Both the position numbers and the translations under genes were made by a program. A model generated the notes under the pieces. That model was not told where the DNA came from. It searched no databases and was given only the letters and a program-made list of their open reading frames with translations. From an uncultured Collinsella sp. (GTDB lineage: Bacteria; Actinomycetota; Coriobacteriia; Coriobacteriales; Coriobacteriaceae), in the NCBI GenBank assembly GCA_900549185.1, contig URNM01000007.1, forward strand, positions 1 to 29,787: a stretch of DNA of 29,787 bases. The letters are read 5' to 3'. Position 1 is the first letter of the stretch, and each line of letters starts with the position of its first letter. Of this stretch, positions 22,338-29,787 are shown piece after piece.

Positions 22338-23486
22338 CTACTCGTCGTCATCATCGAGCATGGCGGAACCATCGATGGCGTAAAGCTCGTCAAACTCCTC
22401 AGGCGCAGGCTGATCGGTCAGCTCGACCTCGGAAGGAGCATCGTCATCAAACTCAAGCCCGCAGGCAAGGCGGACCTTATGCTCAATCTCGTCAGCGCAA
22501 TCGGGGTGTTCGCGCAGGAACGCCTTGGCGGCCTCGCGACCGTTGCCGAGCTTGTCCTCGCCATAGGCAAACCAGGAGCCCATCTTCTTGCAGATGCCGC
22601 ACTCGACAGCCATGTCCAGAATCGAGCCCTCCTTAGAGATGCCCGTACCGTACATGATGTCGAACTCAGCAGAACGGAACGGAGCTGCCACCTTGTTCTT
22701 AACGACCTTGGCGCGCACGCGGTTACCGATAACCTCGTCCTTAAGCTTAATGCTGTCGATGCGGCGAATGTCGATACGCACCGAAGAGAAGAACTTAAGG
22801 GCGCGGCCGCCCGTCGTGGTCTCGGGGTTGCCGAACATGACGCCGATCTTCTCACGCAGCTGGTTAATGAAGATGCACGTCGTGTTGGACTTGGACAGCG
22901 AGCCGGCGAGCTTGCGGAGCGCCTGGCTCATCAGGCGAGCCTGAAGACCGACCGTAGTGTCGCCGATTTCTCCCTCGATCTCGGCACGCGGGGTCAGCGC
23001 AGCGACGGAGTCAACGACGATGGCATCGATGGCGCCGGAACGCACGAGCATGTCAACGATCTCGAGCGCCTGCTCACCCGTATCGGGCTGGGAAATGAGC
23101 ACCTCGTCGATATCCACGCCAATGCGCGCGGCATACGTGGGATCGAGCGCGTGCTCGGCATCGATAAATGCCACAACGCCGCCCATAGCCTGGGCCTCGG
23201 CCAAGATCTCGAGCGAAAGCGTCGTCTTACCGGAGGACTCAGGACCGTAAATCTCGACGATACGGCCGCGCGGCACACCGCCGATACCCAGAGCGGCATC
23301 GAGGGCCAGGGCGCCCGTGGGAATGGCCTCGACCTCGAGCTCGGGACCACCGTCGCCGTACCTCATGATGGAACCCTGGCCGAATTTCTTCTCGATCTCG
23401 GCCTTGGTGGTGGCGATCATCTCATCGCGCTCTTTACCCGTCGTGCGAGCATGAACGGTACGTACGGGACCTGAATTCTTGGCCAT
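22338..23486 (-). CDS. recA: Recombinase RecA
   Basis: A 382-aa DNA strand-exchange ATPase and LexA co-protease. Walker A is GPESSGKT (81-88). Further signatures are FIDAEHALDP, VVDSVAALTP (Walker B), the L1/L2 loops around GEIGDTTVGLQARLMSQALRK and GNPETTTGGRALKFFSSVRIDIRR, and an acidic tail ending DDDDE. I chose the ATG at 23486 because GGAGGG lies 7 bases before it; the open frame reaches 23507. Promoter and SOS box lie directly upstream, so it is under LexA control together with recX. No intein is present. Confidence 0.98.
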   Translation of the reverse strand: MAKNSGPVRTVHARTTGKERDEMIATTKAEIEKKFGQGSIMRYGDGGPELEVEAIPTGALALDAALGIGGVPRGRIVEIYGPESSGKTTLSLEILAEAQAMGGVVAFIDAEHALDPTYAARIGVDIDEVLISQPDTGEQALEIVDMLVRSGAIDAIVVDSVAALTPRAEIEGEIGDTTVGLQARLMSQALRKLAGSLSKSNTTCIFINQLREKIGVMFGNPETTTGGRALKFFSSVRIDIRRIDSIKLKDEVIGNRVRAKVVKNKVAAPFRSAEFDIMYGTGISKEGSILDMAVECGICKKMGSWFAYGEDKLGNGREAAKAFLREHPDCADEIEHKVRLACGLEFDDDAPSEVELTDQPAPEEFDELYAIDGSAMLDDDDE

Positions 23487-23516
23487 GAATAGCCCTCCTC
23501 TTAACAACCTGCATCG

Positions 23517-23545
23517 ATAATAAACGAACGGCTGTTCGTGGTCAA
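23517..23545 (-). promoter_or_regulatory. recA promoter with SOS box in the spacer
   Basis: Reading on the - strand: TTGACC (23540-23545), a 17-bp spacer and TATTAT (23517-23522). The palindrome ACGAAC-GGCT-GTTCGT (23524-23539 on the + strand) fills the spacer and is a strong LexA site. Confidence 0.9.
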
Positions 23546-23586
23546 CCGTTCAGGCCAATCATATGCAGGCGGTCTTTCCAAAACCC

Positions 23587-23637
23587 GACCAAACGCCGAC
23601 CAAACACTGACCAAATGCTTGACCACAAAGGACCAAA
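23587..23637. repeat. Five helically spaced GACCA(AA) direct repeats upstream of recA
   Basis: GACCAAA starts at 23587, 23598, 23609 and 23631, and the variant GACCACA at 23621. Intervals are 11, 11, 12 and 10 bp, about one DNA turn each, which places all sites on one face. The array lies about 40-95 bp upstream of the recA -35 element. Confidence 0.85.
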
Positions 23638-23712
23638 TATGAACAAGGCAGGCAAAAATACATCTACAACCAGCACAAACGCTAAATTCTTCTGAGGTCC
23701 TCATCTCCACAA

Positions 23713-23736
23713 TTAAGGGGCCCTAAGGCCCCTTAA
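23713..23736 (-). terminator. Hairpin after cinA, probable terminator
   Basis: A perfect 10-bp stem TTAAGGGGCC / GGCCCCTTAA with loop CTAA. In the - direction it is followed by TTGTGG, only a weak T-tract. It stands 8 bp after the cinA stop. Confidence 0.65.
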
Positions 23737-23743
23737 AACACGT

Positions 23744-24280
23744 CTAGTCCATAGAGTTGAGCACAAGAGCAATGCGACCCAACGCCTCCGCGACCGCATG
23801 GGCACGAACACACGAACGGTCGCCCTCATAGTGGCAGCGCACAGAGTCCACGACCGGCACTCCCCCATCGACGGAACGATGCGCCCAGCCAATATAGAAA
23901 GTGCCCGCAGGATCGTCCTCAGTGCCACCGCCGGGGCCGGCATAACCCGTTGCGCTCACTGCAATATCGCTCTGGTGCAGCTCCAGCGAACCCGACGCCA
24001 TCTCGCGCGCAGTTTGATGCGACACCGCGGTGTAGCGGTCGAGCGTCTCCTGCTCAACACCCAGCACGCGATGCTTAATCTCATCGCAGTAGGTCACCGC
24101 ACCGCCACGCAGCACCGCCGAGGCGCCCGGGATATCCGCAATCGTCGAGGCGATCATACCCGCCGTCAGCGACTCAGCCGTCGAAACCGTCACGCCCCGA
24201 GCGCTCGCGCGCTCGACGATATCGCGCGCCAGCTCCTCGTTATGTGCGGAAATCTGCTCAAAAGAGTCCGTCATACCCAC
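23744..24280 (-). CDS. CinA C-terminal domain protein (nicotinamide-nucleotide amidase)
   Basis: A 178-aa stand-alone CinA C-terminal (PncC-like) domain, which in studied members deamidates NMN to nicotinate mononucleotide. Signatures are TAESLTAGMIAS (about 34-45), the GGAVTYCDEIKH segment and SATGYAGPGGGT (about 108-119). The N-terminal molybdopterin-binding-like domain of full-length CinA is absent. The start is uncertain: a GTG at 24280 follows AGG at proper spacing, and an ATG two codons later (24274) is an alternative. It lies between pgsA and recA; cinA-recA adjacency is common in bacteria. Confidence 0.92.
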   Translation of the reverse strand: MGMTDSFEQISAHNEELARDIVERASARGVTVSTAESLTAGMIASTIADIPGASAVLRGGAVTYCDEIKHRVLGVEQETLDRYTAVSHQTAREMASGSLELHQSDIAVSATGYAGPGGGTEDDPAGTFYIGWAHRSVDGGVPVVDSVRCHYEGDRSCVRAHAVAEALGRIALVLNSMD

Positions 24281-24286
24281 CAGGAC

Positions 24287-24925
24287 CTAGACCGAAAAGA
24301 CGATCTTGCGGCAGTTCCAGAAGTACTGGGCGCCCGAGATAACGGTCAGGACAACGGCAACGGCATACAGGAAGCGCGACACCGAGTAGATGCCGAGCGT
24401 CAGCGCCACCGGGCCAAGGTGCAAGCCGGCCATAGCAAAAACGCACAGGTAACCGCAGATGGAGACCATCGTGGTTGCCGTCTTGTACTTGCCGAGCTTA
24501 TCGGCCGCAACGACCACACCCGCCGCACTCGCGACCATGCGAAGGGCGCTCACCAGAAGCTCACGGAACAGGATAATGAACACGGACCACACGGTCACCG
24601 CGCCAAAATCCAAGAACAGCAGCAGGGCCGAGAACACGAGCAGCTTATCGGCGATGGGGTCCAAGAATTTACCGAAGTCGGTGATCTCGTTGCGCGAACG
24701 CGCCAGATAACCGTCGACCTTATCGGTGCACGACAGGATCACATACAGAATGAAGGCAGCGGCGGCGAGCGGGCCGTCGAAGGTGCTCCAATCCGTACCA
24801 GCAACACTCGTGTGAGAAAGCGCCGACACGATCATGAACACCGGGATAAAGACGATGCGAACGCACGTCACGATGTTGGCGGGCGTCCAAACACTCGTCA
24901 GTTCCTTATTGCTCTCGTTTGCCAC
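24287..24925 (-). CDS. pgsA: CDP-diacylglycerol-glycerol-3-phosphate 3-phosphatidyltransferase
   Basis: A 212-aa membrane enzyme making phosphatidylglycerol phosphate, the precursor of phosphatidylglycerol and cardiolipin. The N-terminal WTPANIVTCVRIVFIPVFM and the complete catalytic signature (from DKVDGYLAR to GKFLDPIADK) are typical of PgsA, with about four to five further hydrophobic helices. The start codon is GTG, preceded by TAGGAGAG. It begins 9 bp after the rimO stop, and 6 bp separate its stop from the cinA start. The rimO-pgsA-cinA-recA order is widespread in Gram-positive bacteria and supports the PgsA assignment over the paralogue at 3374-4078. Confidence 0.94.
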   Translation of the reverse strand: MANESNKELTSVWTPANIVTCVRIVFIPVFMIVSALSHTSVAGTDWSTFDGPLAAAAFILYVILSCTDKVDGYLARSRNEITDFGKFLDPIADKLLVFSALLLFLDFGAVTVWSVFIILFRELLVSALRMVASAAGVVVAADKLGKYKTATTMVSICGYLCVFAMAGLHLGPVALTLGIYSVSRFLYAVAVVLTVISGAQYFWNCRKIVFSV

Positions 24926-24934
24926 GATGCTCTC

Positions 24935-26284
24935 CTACTCCACAAAATGGCCGATAAGCTCATAGCAGAAGCTATCGGTAAACTCGACAGTCAGAATATC
25001 GCCCACGGACGCCTCACTGGCGTCCAAGTGGACCGCGCCATCGGAATCGGGCGCCTGGAACCAGGCATGGCCGATCAGCTCGGCGCCGTCCTCGGTCTCC
25101 TCGATGCCGTCGACAATCACCTGGGCGCGCTCGCCCACATGTGCGGCGGTGGCGGCAAAACCGAGCGACTCGGCCAGGTCCATGGCCTCCTGGGCGCGCT
25201 CGAGCTTGACCTCCTCATCGACCTGACCATCCATCTTGGCGGCCAGGCTGCCCTCCTCCTGCGAGTATGCAAAGACGCTCGTGTAGTCAAAGCCGACGGT
25301 GTCCATAAAGTCGATAAGGTCGCGGAACTCGTCGTCGGTCTCGGTCGGGAAGCCGACCATGGCCGTGGAGCGAATCACGATACCGGGGATGCGCTCGCGA
25401 AGGTCGCGGAACAGATCCTCGAGCTCCTGGCGCGAACCGGAGCGACGCATGGCCTTGAGGATGCGCGCGTCGCAGTGCTGCACGGGAATATCGATATAGG
25501 GCAGCACCTCGGGCGTATCGCGAATGGTCTCAATAAGCTCGTCAGTCATGCCCTCGGGCTGCAGGTAGAGCACACGGACCCAGACGTTGTGCGGGCGCAC
25601 GGCCTCGGCGACGGCACGCAGCAGCTGCGCCAGATTGCGCGGCGAGCCCTCAACGACGTCCTCATCGGCAAAGTCGGTACCCCAGATGCCCGTGTCCTGG
25701 CCGATCAGCACGATCTCGCGCACACCGCCGGCAACCAGGTCGCACACCTCGGAGATAATGCTCTCGGCATTGCGCGAGTGATAGCGGCCGCGGATGTAGG
25801 GAATCATGCAGAAGCTGCAGAAGCGGTTGCAGCCATCGGAAATCTTGACGTAGGCGACAGCACCCTCGACGGTACGTTTGACCTGCGGGATATAGGCTGC
25901 AATCTCACGCTCGACACCCAGCACGCCATCGATGACCGCCACGATGCCGTCTTCCTCGTCGGCCTTCACAAAGGCAGCGACCTCGGGCAGCTCATCAGGC
26001 AGGTCATCGCCATAGCGCGACGGCACGCAGCCGCACATGACGATGGGGCAAGAACGAACGCCGTCCTGAACCTCGTTGGCGAGCTCGAGCGTGGTCTCGA
26101 TGCTCTCGGACGTTGCAGAGGCGAGGAACGAGCAAGTATTGACGATGGCGATATCGGCATCCTGCGGGTCGAATGCCTCCTCGTAGCCCGCGGCGGTCAA
26201 AAGAGAACGCATGCGGTCGGTGTCAACCTCGTTCTTAGCGCACCCGAGGGTGATGTAGAGCACGGAGCCCAACGGTGTATCCAT
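24935..26284 (-). CDS. rimO: Ribosomal protein S12 methylthiotransferase RimO
   Basis: A 449-aa radical SAM enzyme that adds a methylthio group to an aspartate of ribosomal protein S12. The N-terminal UPF0004 domain has LGCAKNEVDTDRM, NTCSFL and CGCVPSRY, carrying the auxiliary cluster cysteines. The radical SAM motif is GCNRFCSFC, followed by IPYIRGRYHSR. The DIPVQHC segment and the LGCAKNEVD start are RimO rather than MiaB hallmarks. The C-terminal TRAM domain is present. It follows the YajQ gene by 27 bp. Confidence 0.96.
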   Translation of the reverse strand: MDTPLGSVLYITLGCAKNEVDTDRMRSLLTAAGYEEAFDPQDADIAIVNTCSFLASATSESIETTLELANEVQDGVRSCPIVMCGCVPSRYGDDLPDELPEVAAFVKADEEDGIVAVIDGVLGVEREIAAYIPQVKRTVEGAVAYVKISDGCNRFCSFCMIPYIRGRYHSRNAESIISEVCDLVAGGVREIVLIGQDTGIWGTDFADEDVVEGSPRNLAQLLRAVAEAVRPHNVWVRVLYLQPEGMTDELIETIRDTPEVLPYIDIPVQHCDARILKAMRRSGSRQELEDLFRDLRERIPGIVIRSTAMVGFPTETDDEFRDLIDFMDTVGFDYTSVFAYSQEEGSLAAKMDGQVDEEVKLERAQEAMDLAESLGFAATAAHVGERAQVIVDGIEETEDGAELIGHAWFQAPDSDGAVHLDASEASVGDILTVEFTDSFCYELIGHFVE

Positions 26285-26311
26285 GTTGGAGAGCGGTCCT
26301 TTCGATTGATA

Positions 26312-26809
26312 TTAGCGGTAGTTGGTGAACTGCAGCGGCTGGCCGTAGTCCTGGTCGCGCAGGAACTGGATCACGGTCTGCAACGCGTCCTTCGAAGCAG
26401 AGGAAACACGCAGTTTGTCGGCCTCGATGGTCACCTTGACCTTGAGCTTTTGGTCCTTGATGTCCTTGTTGATCTTCTTGGCGGTCGCCTGGTCGATACC
26501 CTCGACGATATGGCCGAGCACGCGCACGGTGCCGCCCGACGCCGCCTGCGGAGCATCCCACGAGACAGCCTTGAGGTCGATGCCGCGCTTGATGAGCTTG
26601 GAGCTCAACACATCGATAATCTGCTTAGAGACAAAGTCGGCCGGGGCGTTGATCGTAAAGAGCTTGTCGCCCTTCGAAAGCTCAATCGTAGCGCCGGAAT
26701 CCTTAAGGTCATAGCGCTGGGAAATCTCGCGCGTGGTCTGCCGGAAGGCGTTGTCGACCTCTTGCATGTTGACCTCGGACACGACGTCGAAGCTGGAATC
26801 TTTAGCCAT
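26312..26809 (-). CDS. YajQ family nucleotide-binding protein
   Basis: A 165-aa protein with the two ferredoxin-like subdomains of the YajQ (UPF0234) family. Signatures are SSFDVVSEVNMQEVDNAFRQ at the start, RYDLKDSGATIEL, KLIKRGIDLKAVSW and the C-terminal QVTIQFLRDQDYGQPLQFTNYR-like end. Some members bind cyclic di-GMP, others RNA or nucleotides; which applies here is unknown. The ribosome site AAAGGAAA precedes the ATG. It lies 26 bp after the RodZ-like gene. Confidence 0.94.
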   Translation of the reverse strand: MAKDSSFDVVSEVNMQEVDNAFRQTTREISQRYDLKDSGATIELSKGDKLFTINAPADFVSKQIIDVLSSKLIKRGIDLKAVSWDAPQAASGGTVRVLGHIVEGIDQATAKKINKDIKDQKLKVKVTIEADKLRVSSASKDALQTVIQFLRDQDYGQPLQFTNYR

Positions 26810-26835
26810 AATGTTTCCTTTCGCGTACGAGCGGC

Positions 26836-28347
26836 TTAGTAGCTATCGTACGAATAGTCGGTAGAATCGCTGGGCGTCTGACCGTCAGTTGCGGTATCGG
26901 CGCCATCCGTGGACTGGGCATCGGTACCATCGGTGGTATCGGTACCATCGGTGGTGTCGGTACCATCAGAACTTTCACCATTCTCGGAATCAGACGTCTC
27001 CTTCTTGGGAACGGTGATCGTCACACGCGCCACGCCCGAGGTCTTGGTATCGTAGCGGACCTTTTCACCGTTCTTGGTAACGGTGACATCGGAAGGCTTG
27101 GACGTGGTGATCTCGATCGAAGACTCGGGCGTGTACTCCTGCTCAAAGGGGCCAGTCGCCTGGGCGCCATAGACCGACTTGCCGTCAACCTTGACCTCAA
27201 TCCACGCGGTCTTTCCCTTGGCAACGGAGACTTTGACCTTCGTGACCTCGTTCTCTTCCTTCTTGGCCGTCGTCTTGGTAGCGTCCGAATCAGTCGACTC
27301 ATCCGTCGCCTCATCGGTGTCTTCGTCCTCGTCGACCGTTTCGGTCTTCTTAGAAGACTTCTTGGTCGTCGTCTTGGTAGCAGTGGGCGTCTCGGGCATG
27401 TTCTCGGGCGCCGAAGATGCGCAACCGCGCAGAAGCACCACGATGAGCACAATCAACAGCAGCGCAACGGCGCCGATGCCGGCGTAGACGATACGCGGAT
27501 CGAGCCCGTTGTTTTGAGGAGTACGTGATCCGCCGCGTCCACGACCGGAACTGCTGCGGCCGCTTCCCTGAGGCATACGACCGCGATTGCTATCGGAACG
27601 GCCGCGATAGCCACCCTGGCCCTGAAGGCTGCGCTGACCCGAGCGGGGCGCAAGTTCACCGCGGCCTTGATAGCCACGCTGGCCCGAACGCGGAACCGAA
27701 GAGCGCTGGCCATAAGGCTGCGACTGAGAGCGAAGACGCGGCGTCACCTGCGTGGTATCGGCATCCGCATAGCCACCGCGAGAGCGTCCCGAAGAGGCAC
27801 CACGGTAACCGCGATCGGAATAGCCGCCATCGCCGTAGCCGGCACGAGGGTCACGCGCCACGCCGCGGGCAGCAGGAAGTGCACGGTCCTCGGGCATCGG
27901 CGTACTGCGGAACCGGTCACGCTGTGAGCGAATCTCCTCGCCCGAACCCGTCTCGGTAATATAACCGGCCTGCTGAGGACGCTGTCCATAACGGGTCGAA
28001 CGACCGCCCTGAACCATCAGGAAGCGCCCGTTGTCGACCGAGGAACGCGAATTGACGTAGCCGGCGGCATCCTGAAAACGACCGCCCTGCTGGGACGTCT
28101 CGCGTTCGTATGCCATCAGGTCATCAAAGTAGGCATTGACGACCTCGCGCGGATTGAGGCCCAAAAAGCGAGCATAGCTCGAAATCATGCCCTGCGCATA
28201 GCCGCGCGGCGGCATCGAAGCAAAGTTACCGGTCTCGAAAAACTCGATGATCTGCGGCCTGATTTTGATGGTGTTGGCGACCTGCTGAATGGAAAGGCCC
28301 ATTCGGCGACGCTGCTCGAGCAGCATGTCACCAAAGCGTGCAGCCAT
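26836..28347 (-). CDS. RodZ-like HTH membrane protein with Arg/Gly-rich linker
   Basis: A 503-aa protein. Residues 1-75 are a RodZ-type helix-turn-helix (FGDMLLEQRRRMGLSIQQVA, PRGYAQGMISSYARFLGL). Residues about 105-285 are a low-complexity linker rich in Arg, Gly, Ser and Gln. One transmembrane helix follows (286-308, ending in Cys). Next come a Thr/Lys/Asp/Glu-rich segment (320-370), a beta-rich DUF4115-like domain (about 370-448) and an acidic Thr/Asp/Ser tail with TDGTDT repeats. RodZ proteins link MreB and cell-shape control to the membrane; no mreB is in the window, so the role is inference. Its ATG shares one base with the ftsK stop (TGATG). Confidence 0.88.
   Translation of the reverse strand: MAARFGDMLLEQRRRMGLSIQQVANTIKIRPQIIEFFETGNFASMPPRGYAQGMISSYARFLGLNPREVVNAYFDDLMAYERETSQQGGRFQDAAGYVNSRSSVDNGRFLMVQGGRSTRYGQRPQQAGYITETGSGEEIRSQRDRFRSTPMPEDRALPAARGVARDPRAGYGDGGYSDRGYRGASSGRSRGGYADADTTQVTPRLRSQSQPYGQRSSVPRSGQRGYQGRGELAPRSGQRSLQGQGGYRGRSDSNRGRMPQGSGRSSSGRGRGGSRTPQNNGLDPRIVYAGIGAVALLLIVLIVVLLRGCASSAPENMPETPTATKTTTKKSSKKTETVDEDEDTDEATDESTDSDATKTTAKKEENEVTKVKVSVAKGKTAWIEVKVDGKSVYGAQATGPFEQEYTPESSIEITTSKPSDVTVTKNGEKVRYDTKTSGVARVTITVPKKETSDSENGESSDGTDTTDGTDTTDGTDAQSTDGADTATDGQTPSDSTDYSYDSY
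26920..26967. repeat. 18-bp tandem repeat in the RodZ-like gene tail
   Basis: Two exact copies of ATCGGTACCATCGGTGGT (26920-26937, 26938-26955) and a partial third encode the TDGTDT repeats of the acidic tail. Copy number may vary between strains. Confidence 0.85.
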
Positions 28348-29739
28348 CAGAATCCTCCAAACTCACGATCTTCACGTGCCATCTCGGCGTCGACAGATTC
28401 CAGCGCGGCAAGCCCCTCCTCGTCCAACAGGACCTCGCGCGGCTTGGAACCGTCGGGCGGACCGACGACACCCTTTTCTTCCAGCATGTCCATAATACGC
28501 CCGGCACGCGCATAGCCAACCTTCAGACGACGCTGCAGGCCAGATGTGGAGCCCAGCTGCGATTCCACCACAATATGGGCGGCTTCCCAAATGAGCGGAT
28601 CATCGTCTTGCGGCTCAGCTACTCCGGTGCGGACAATGCCGCCACCCACCATGGACATGGAAGCGGGCGCCACGGCAGACAGGATCTCCTCGTGGTAGTC
28701 GGGCTCGCTCTGCGACTTGACGAACTCGACAATCTCGTTGATTTCGTCGTCCGAGACAAAGCAGCCCTGGATACGGCGAGGCTTGCCCCAGTCGACCTTG
28801 GAGAACAGCATGTCGCCCAAACCGGTGAGCTTTTCGGCACCCATCTGGTCGATGATGACGCGCGAGTCGATGCCCGTGGCGACATTAAAGGCGATGCGGT
28901 TGGTGATGTTGGCCTTGATAAGGCCCGTCACCACGTTGGAACTGGGGCGCTGCGTGGCCACGATAAGATGAATGCCGGCGGCACGGCCCAGCTGCGCAAT
29001 ACGCACAATCGAGGCCTCCACGTCCTTGCCGGCGACCATCATCAGGTCCGAAAGCTCGTCGATGATGATGACCAGGTAGGGCATCTTTTGCGGCGGGTTA
29101 TCGTAATGCTCAAACTCGCCGGCGGCCTGCTTTTCGTTGTAGGTCGAGATCTTACGCACGTTGAGACGCTCGAAGACCTTCAGGCGACGCTCCATCTCGG
29201 ACACGGCCCATTGCAGAGCGCTCGCGGCCTGCTTGGGCTCAGTCACCACGGGCACATAGAGATGCGGCAGACCGTTATAGCCCGCAAGCTCGACGCGCTT
29301 GGGGTCGACCATGATCAGGCGAACATCCTCGGGAAGGGCGCGCATGAGCAGGGTCGTGATGATGGAGTTGATCATGACCGACTTACCGGAACCCGTGGTA
29401 CCGGCAATAAGCAGGTGGGGCATCTTGGCGAGATCGGCGACAACCGGCGTGCCCTCGGCATCGCGACCAATGGCTAGCTCGAGCGGACCGCCCTTCACAT
29501 AGGGCAGCACGTCGCCCAGGTTGACGTTCTGGCGCTTGCGGTTGGGAATCTCGATGCCCACGAGCGAGGTGCCGGGGATCGGGGCAAAGATACGCACCGA
29601 CTGGGCAGCGAGCGAAAGCGCGATATCGTCCTCAAGGCTCGAAATCTTACTCACGCGCTCGCCCTCGCCGGGCTGAAGCTTAAAGGTCGTAACCGTGGGG
29701 CCGGCGATCCAGCCGACCACGCGGGCACTGCGGCCAAAC
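28347..29739 (-). CDS. ftsK: DNA translocase FtsK/SpoIIIE, C-terminal part
   Basis: About 463 genomic residues of a septal DNA pump that segregates chromosome ends at division. Present are part of the alpha domain, the RecA-like motor with Walker A AGTTGSGKS, the Walker B strand YLVIIIDELSDLMM, ATQRPSSNVVTGLIKANI and, at the C-terminus, the winged-helix gamma domain (VVESQLGSTSGLQRRLKVGYARAGRIMDMLEEKGVV-like) that reads polar KOPS-type sequences. The transmembrane N-terminus is cut off by the contig end. The ten residues MGSEMCIRDR that the frame seems to start with are adapter translation, not protein. It overlaps the RodZ-like gene by 1 bp. Confidence 0.96.
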
Positions 29740-29787
29740 CTGTCTCTTATACACATCTCCGAGCCCACGAGACACTGAGCGATCTCG
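29740..29787. other. Nextera read-2 adapter, index and P7 start (not genomic)
   Basis: Position 29740 begins CTGTCTCTTATACACATCT (Tn5 mosaic end), followed by CCGAGCCCACGAGAC (Nextera read-2 tail, to 29773), an 8-base index ACTGAGCG (29774-29781) and ATCTCG, the start of the P7 flow-cell sequence. This is read-through adapter that was not trimmed before assembly. Confidence 0.98.

Noticed and set aside
22479..23474. A 331-codon frame opposite recA, and a 360-codon frame at 6029-7111 opposite the NlpC/P60 gene
   Set aside because: Both lie wholly opposite highly conserved genes and have no domain or start signal.
23587..23637. GACCA repeats as a CRISPR array or replication origin
   Set aside because: Units of about 11 bp are far too short for CRISPR, and no cas, dnaA or rep gene and no DnaA boxes are nearby.
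23798..26839. A 1013-codon open frame on the + strand across cinA, pgsA, rimO and the YajQ gene
   Set aside because: It is antisense to four well-supported genes, and its translation is His/Arg/Asp-rich with no recognisable domain. Long antisense frames are expected opposite GC-rich genes with strong third-position bias.

Overview
This is a GC-rich bacterial contig whose two outer ends are Illumina Nextera (Tn5) adapter, so genomic DNA runs only from about 26 to 29739. Gene content and order suggest a gut actinobacterium of the class Coriobacteriia, most like Collinsella or a close relative. The supporting points are a GarA-type FHA gene next to a MerR gene, lexA divergent from a LysM membrane protein followed by nrdR, a SpoVS gene, and a long recA/rny/miaB block. 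The genus is inference; no 16S gene or other decisive marker is present. No phage, IS element, CRISPR array or integron was seen.

Left part (26-8290, mostly + strand): the end of a cysteine desulfurase is followed by three tightly packed genes (Nif3-like metal protein, coiled-coil zinc-ribbon protein, coaBC). Next come a tRNA-Pro(GGG) with its own promoter and terminator, an intergenic stretch with a perfect 18-bp inverted repeat, and a CDP-alcohol phosphatidyltransferase. A GarA-like FHA protein, a MerR regulator, apt, a secreted NlpC/P60 hydrolase and a DegV protein complete this part.

Middle (8291-16931): a DUF1836 regulator-like gene and trxB lie on the - strand. A UgtP/MGDG-synthase-like glycosyltransferase is on the + strand, convergent with the nrdR-dut pair. 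The roughly 400-bp gap between the convergent genes carries two copies of one palindromic element, one after each stop codon and in the same orientation relative to its gene. A divergent SOS control region with three LexA-box-like sites exactly 28 bp apart separates lexA (coupled to a DUF1624 membrane acyltransferase-like gene) from a LysM membrane protein, which by position and architecture is a candidate SOS cell-division inhibitor (DivS/YneA type). nrdR follows it, and its start codon lies in a perfect 12-bp inverted repeat.

Right part (14704-29739, - strand): a long co-directional series reads ftsK (partial), RodZ-like, YajQ, rimO, pgsA, cinA, terminator, recA, recX, rny, a GHKL-type ATPase, spoVS, miaB, miaA, hflX. 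Many junctions overlap by 1 nt. recA has a strong promoter with an SOS box in its spacer, and upstream an array of five GACCA sites at about one helical turn each.

The most interesting items are the paired 3' palindromic elements, the GACCA array upstream of recA, the phased LexA boxes, the nrdR start-codon hairpin, the uncharacterised GHKL ATPase between rny and spoVS, and a dyad in front of degV that shares 16 of 17 bases with the DUF1836 leader.
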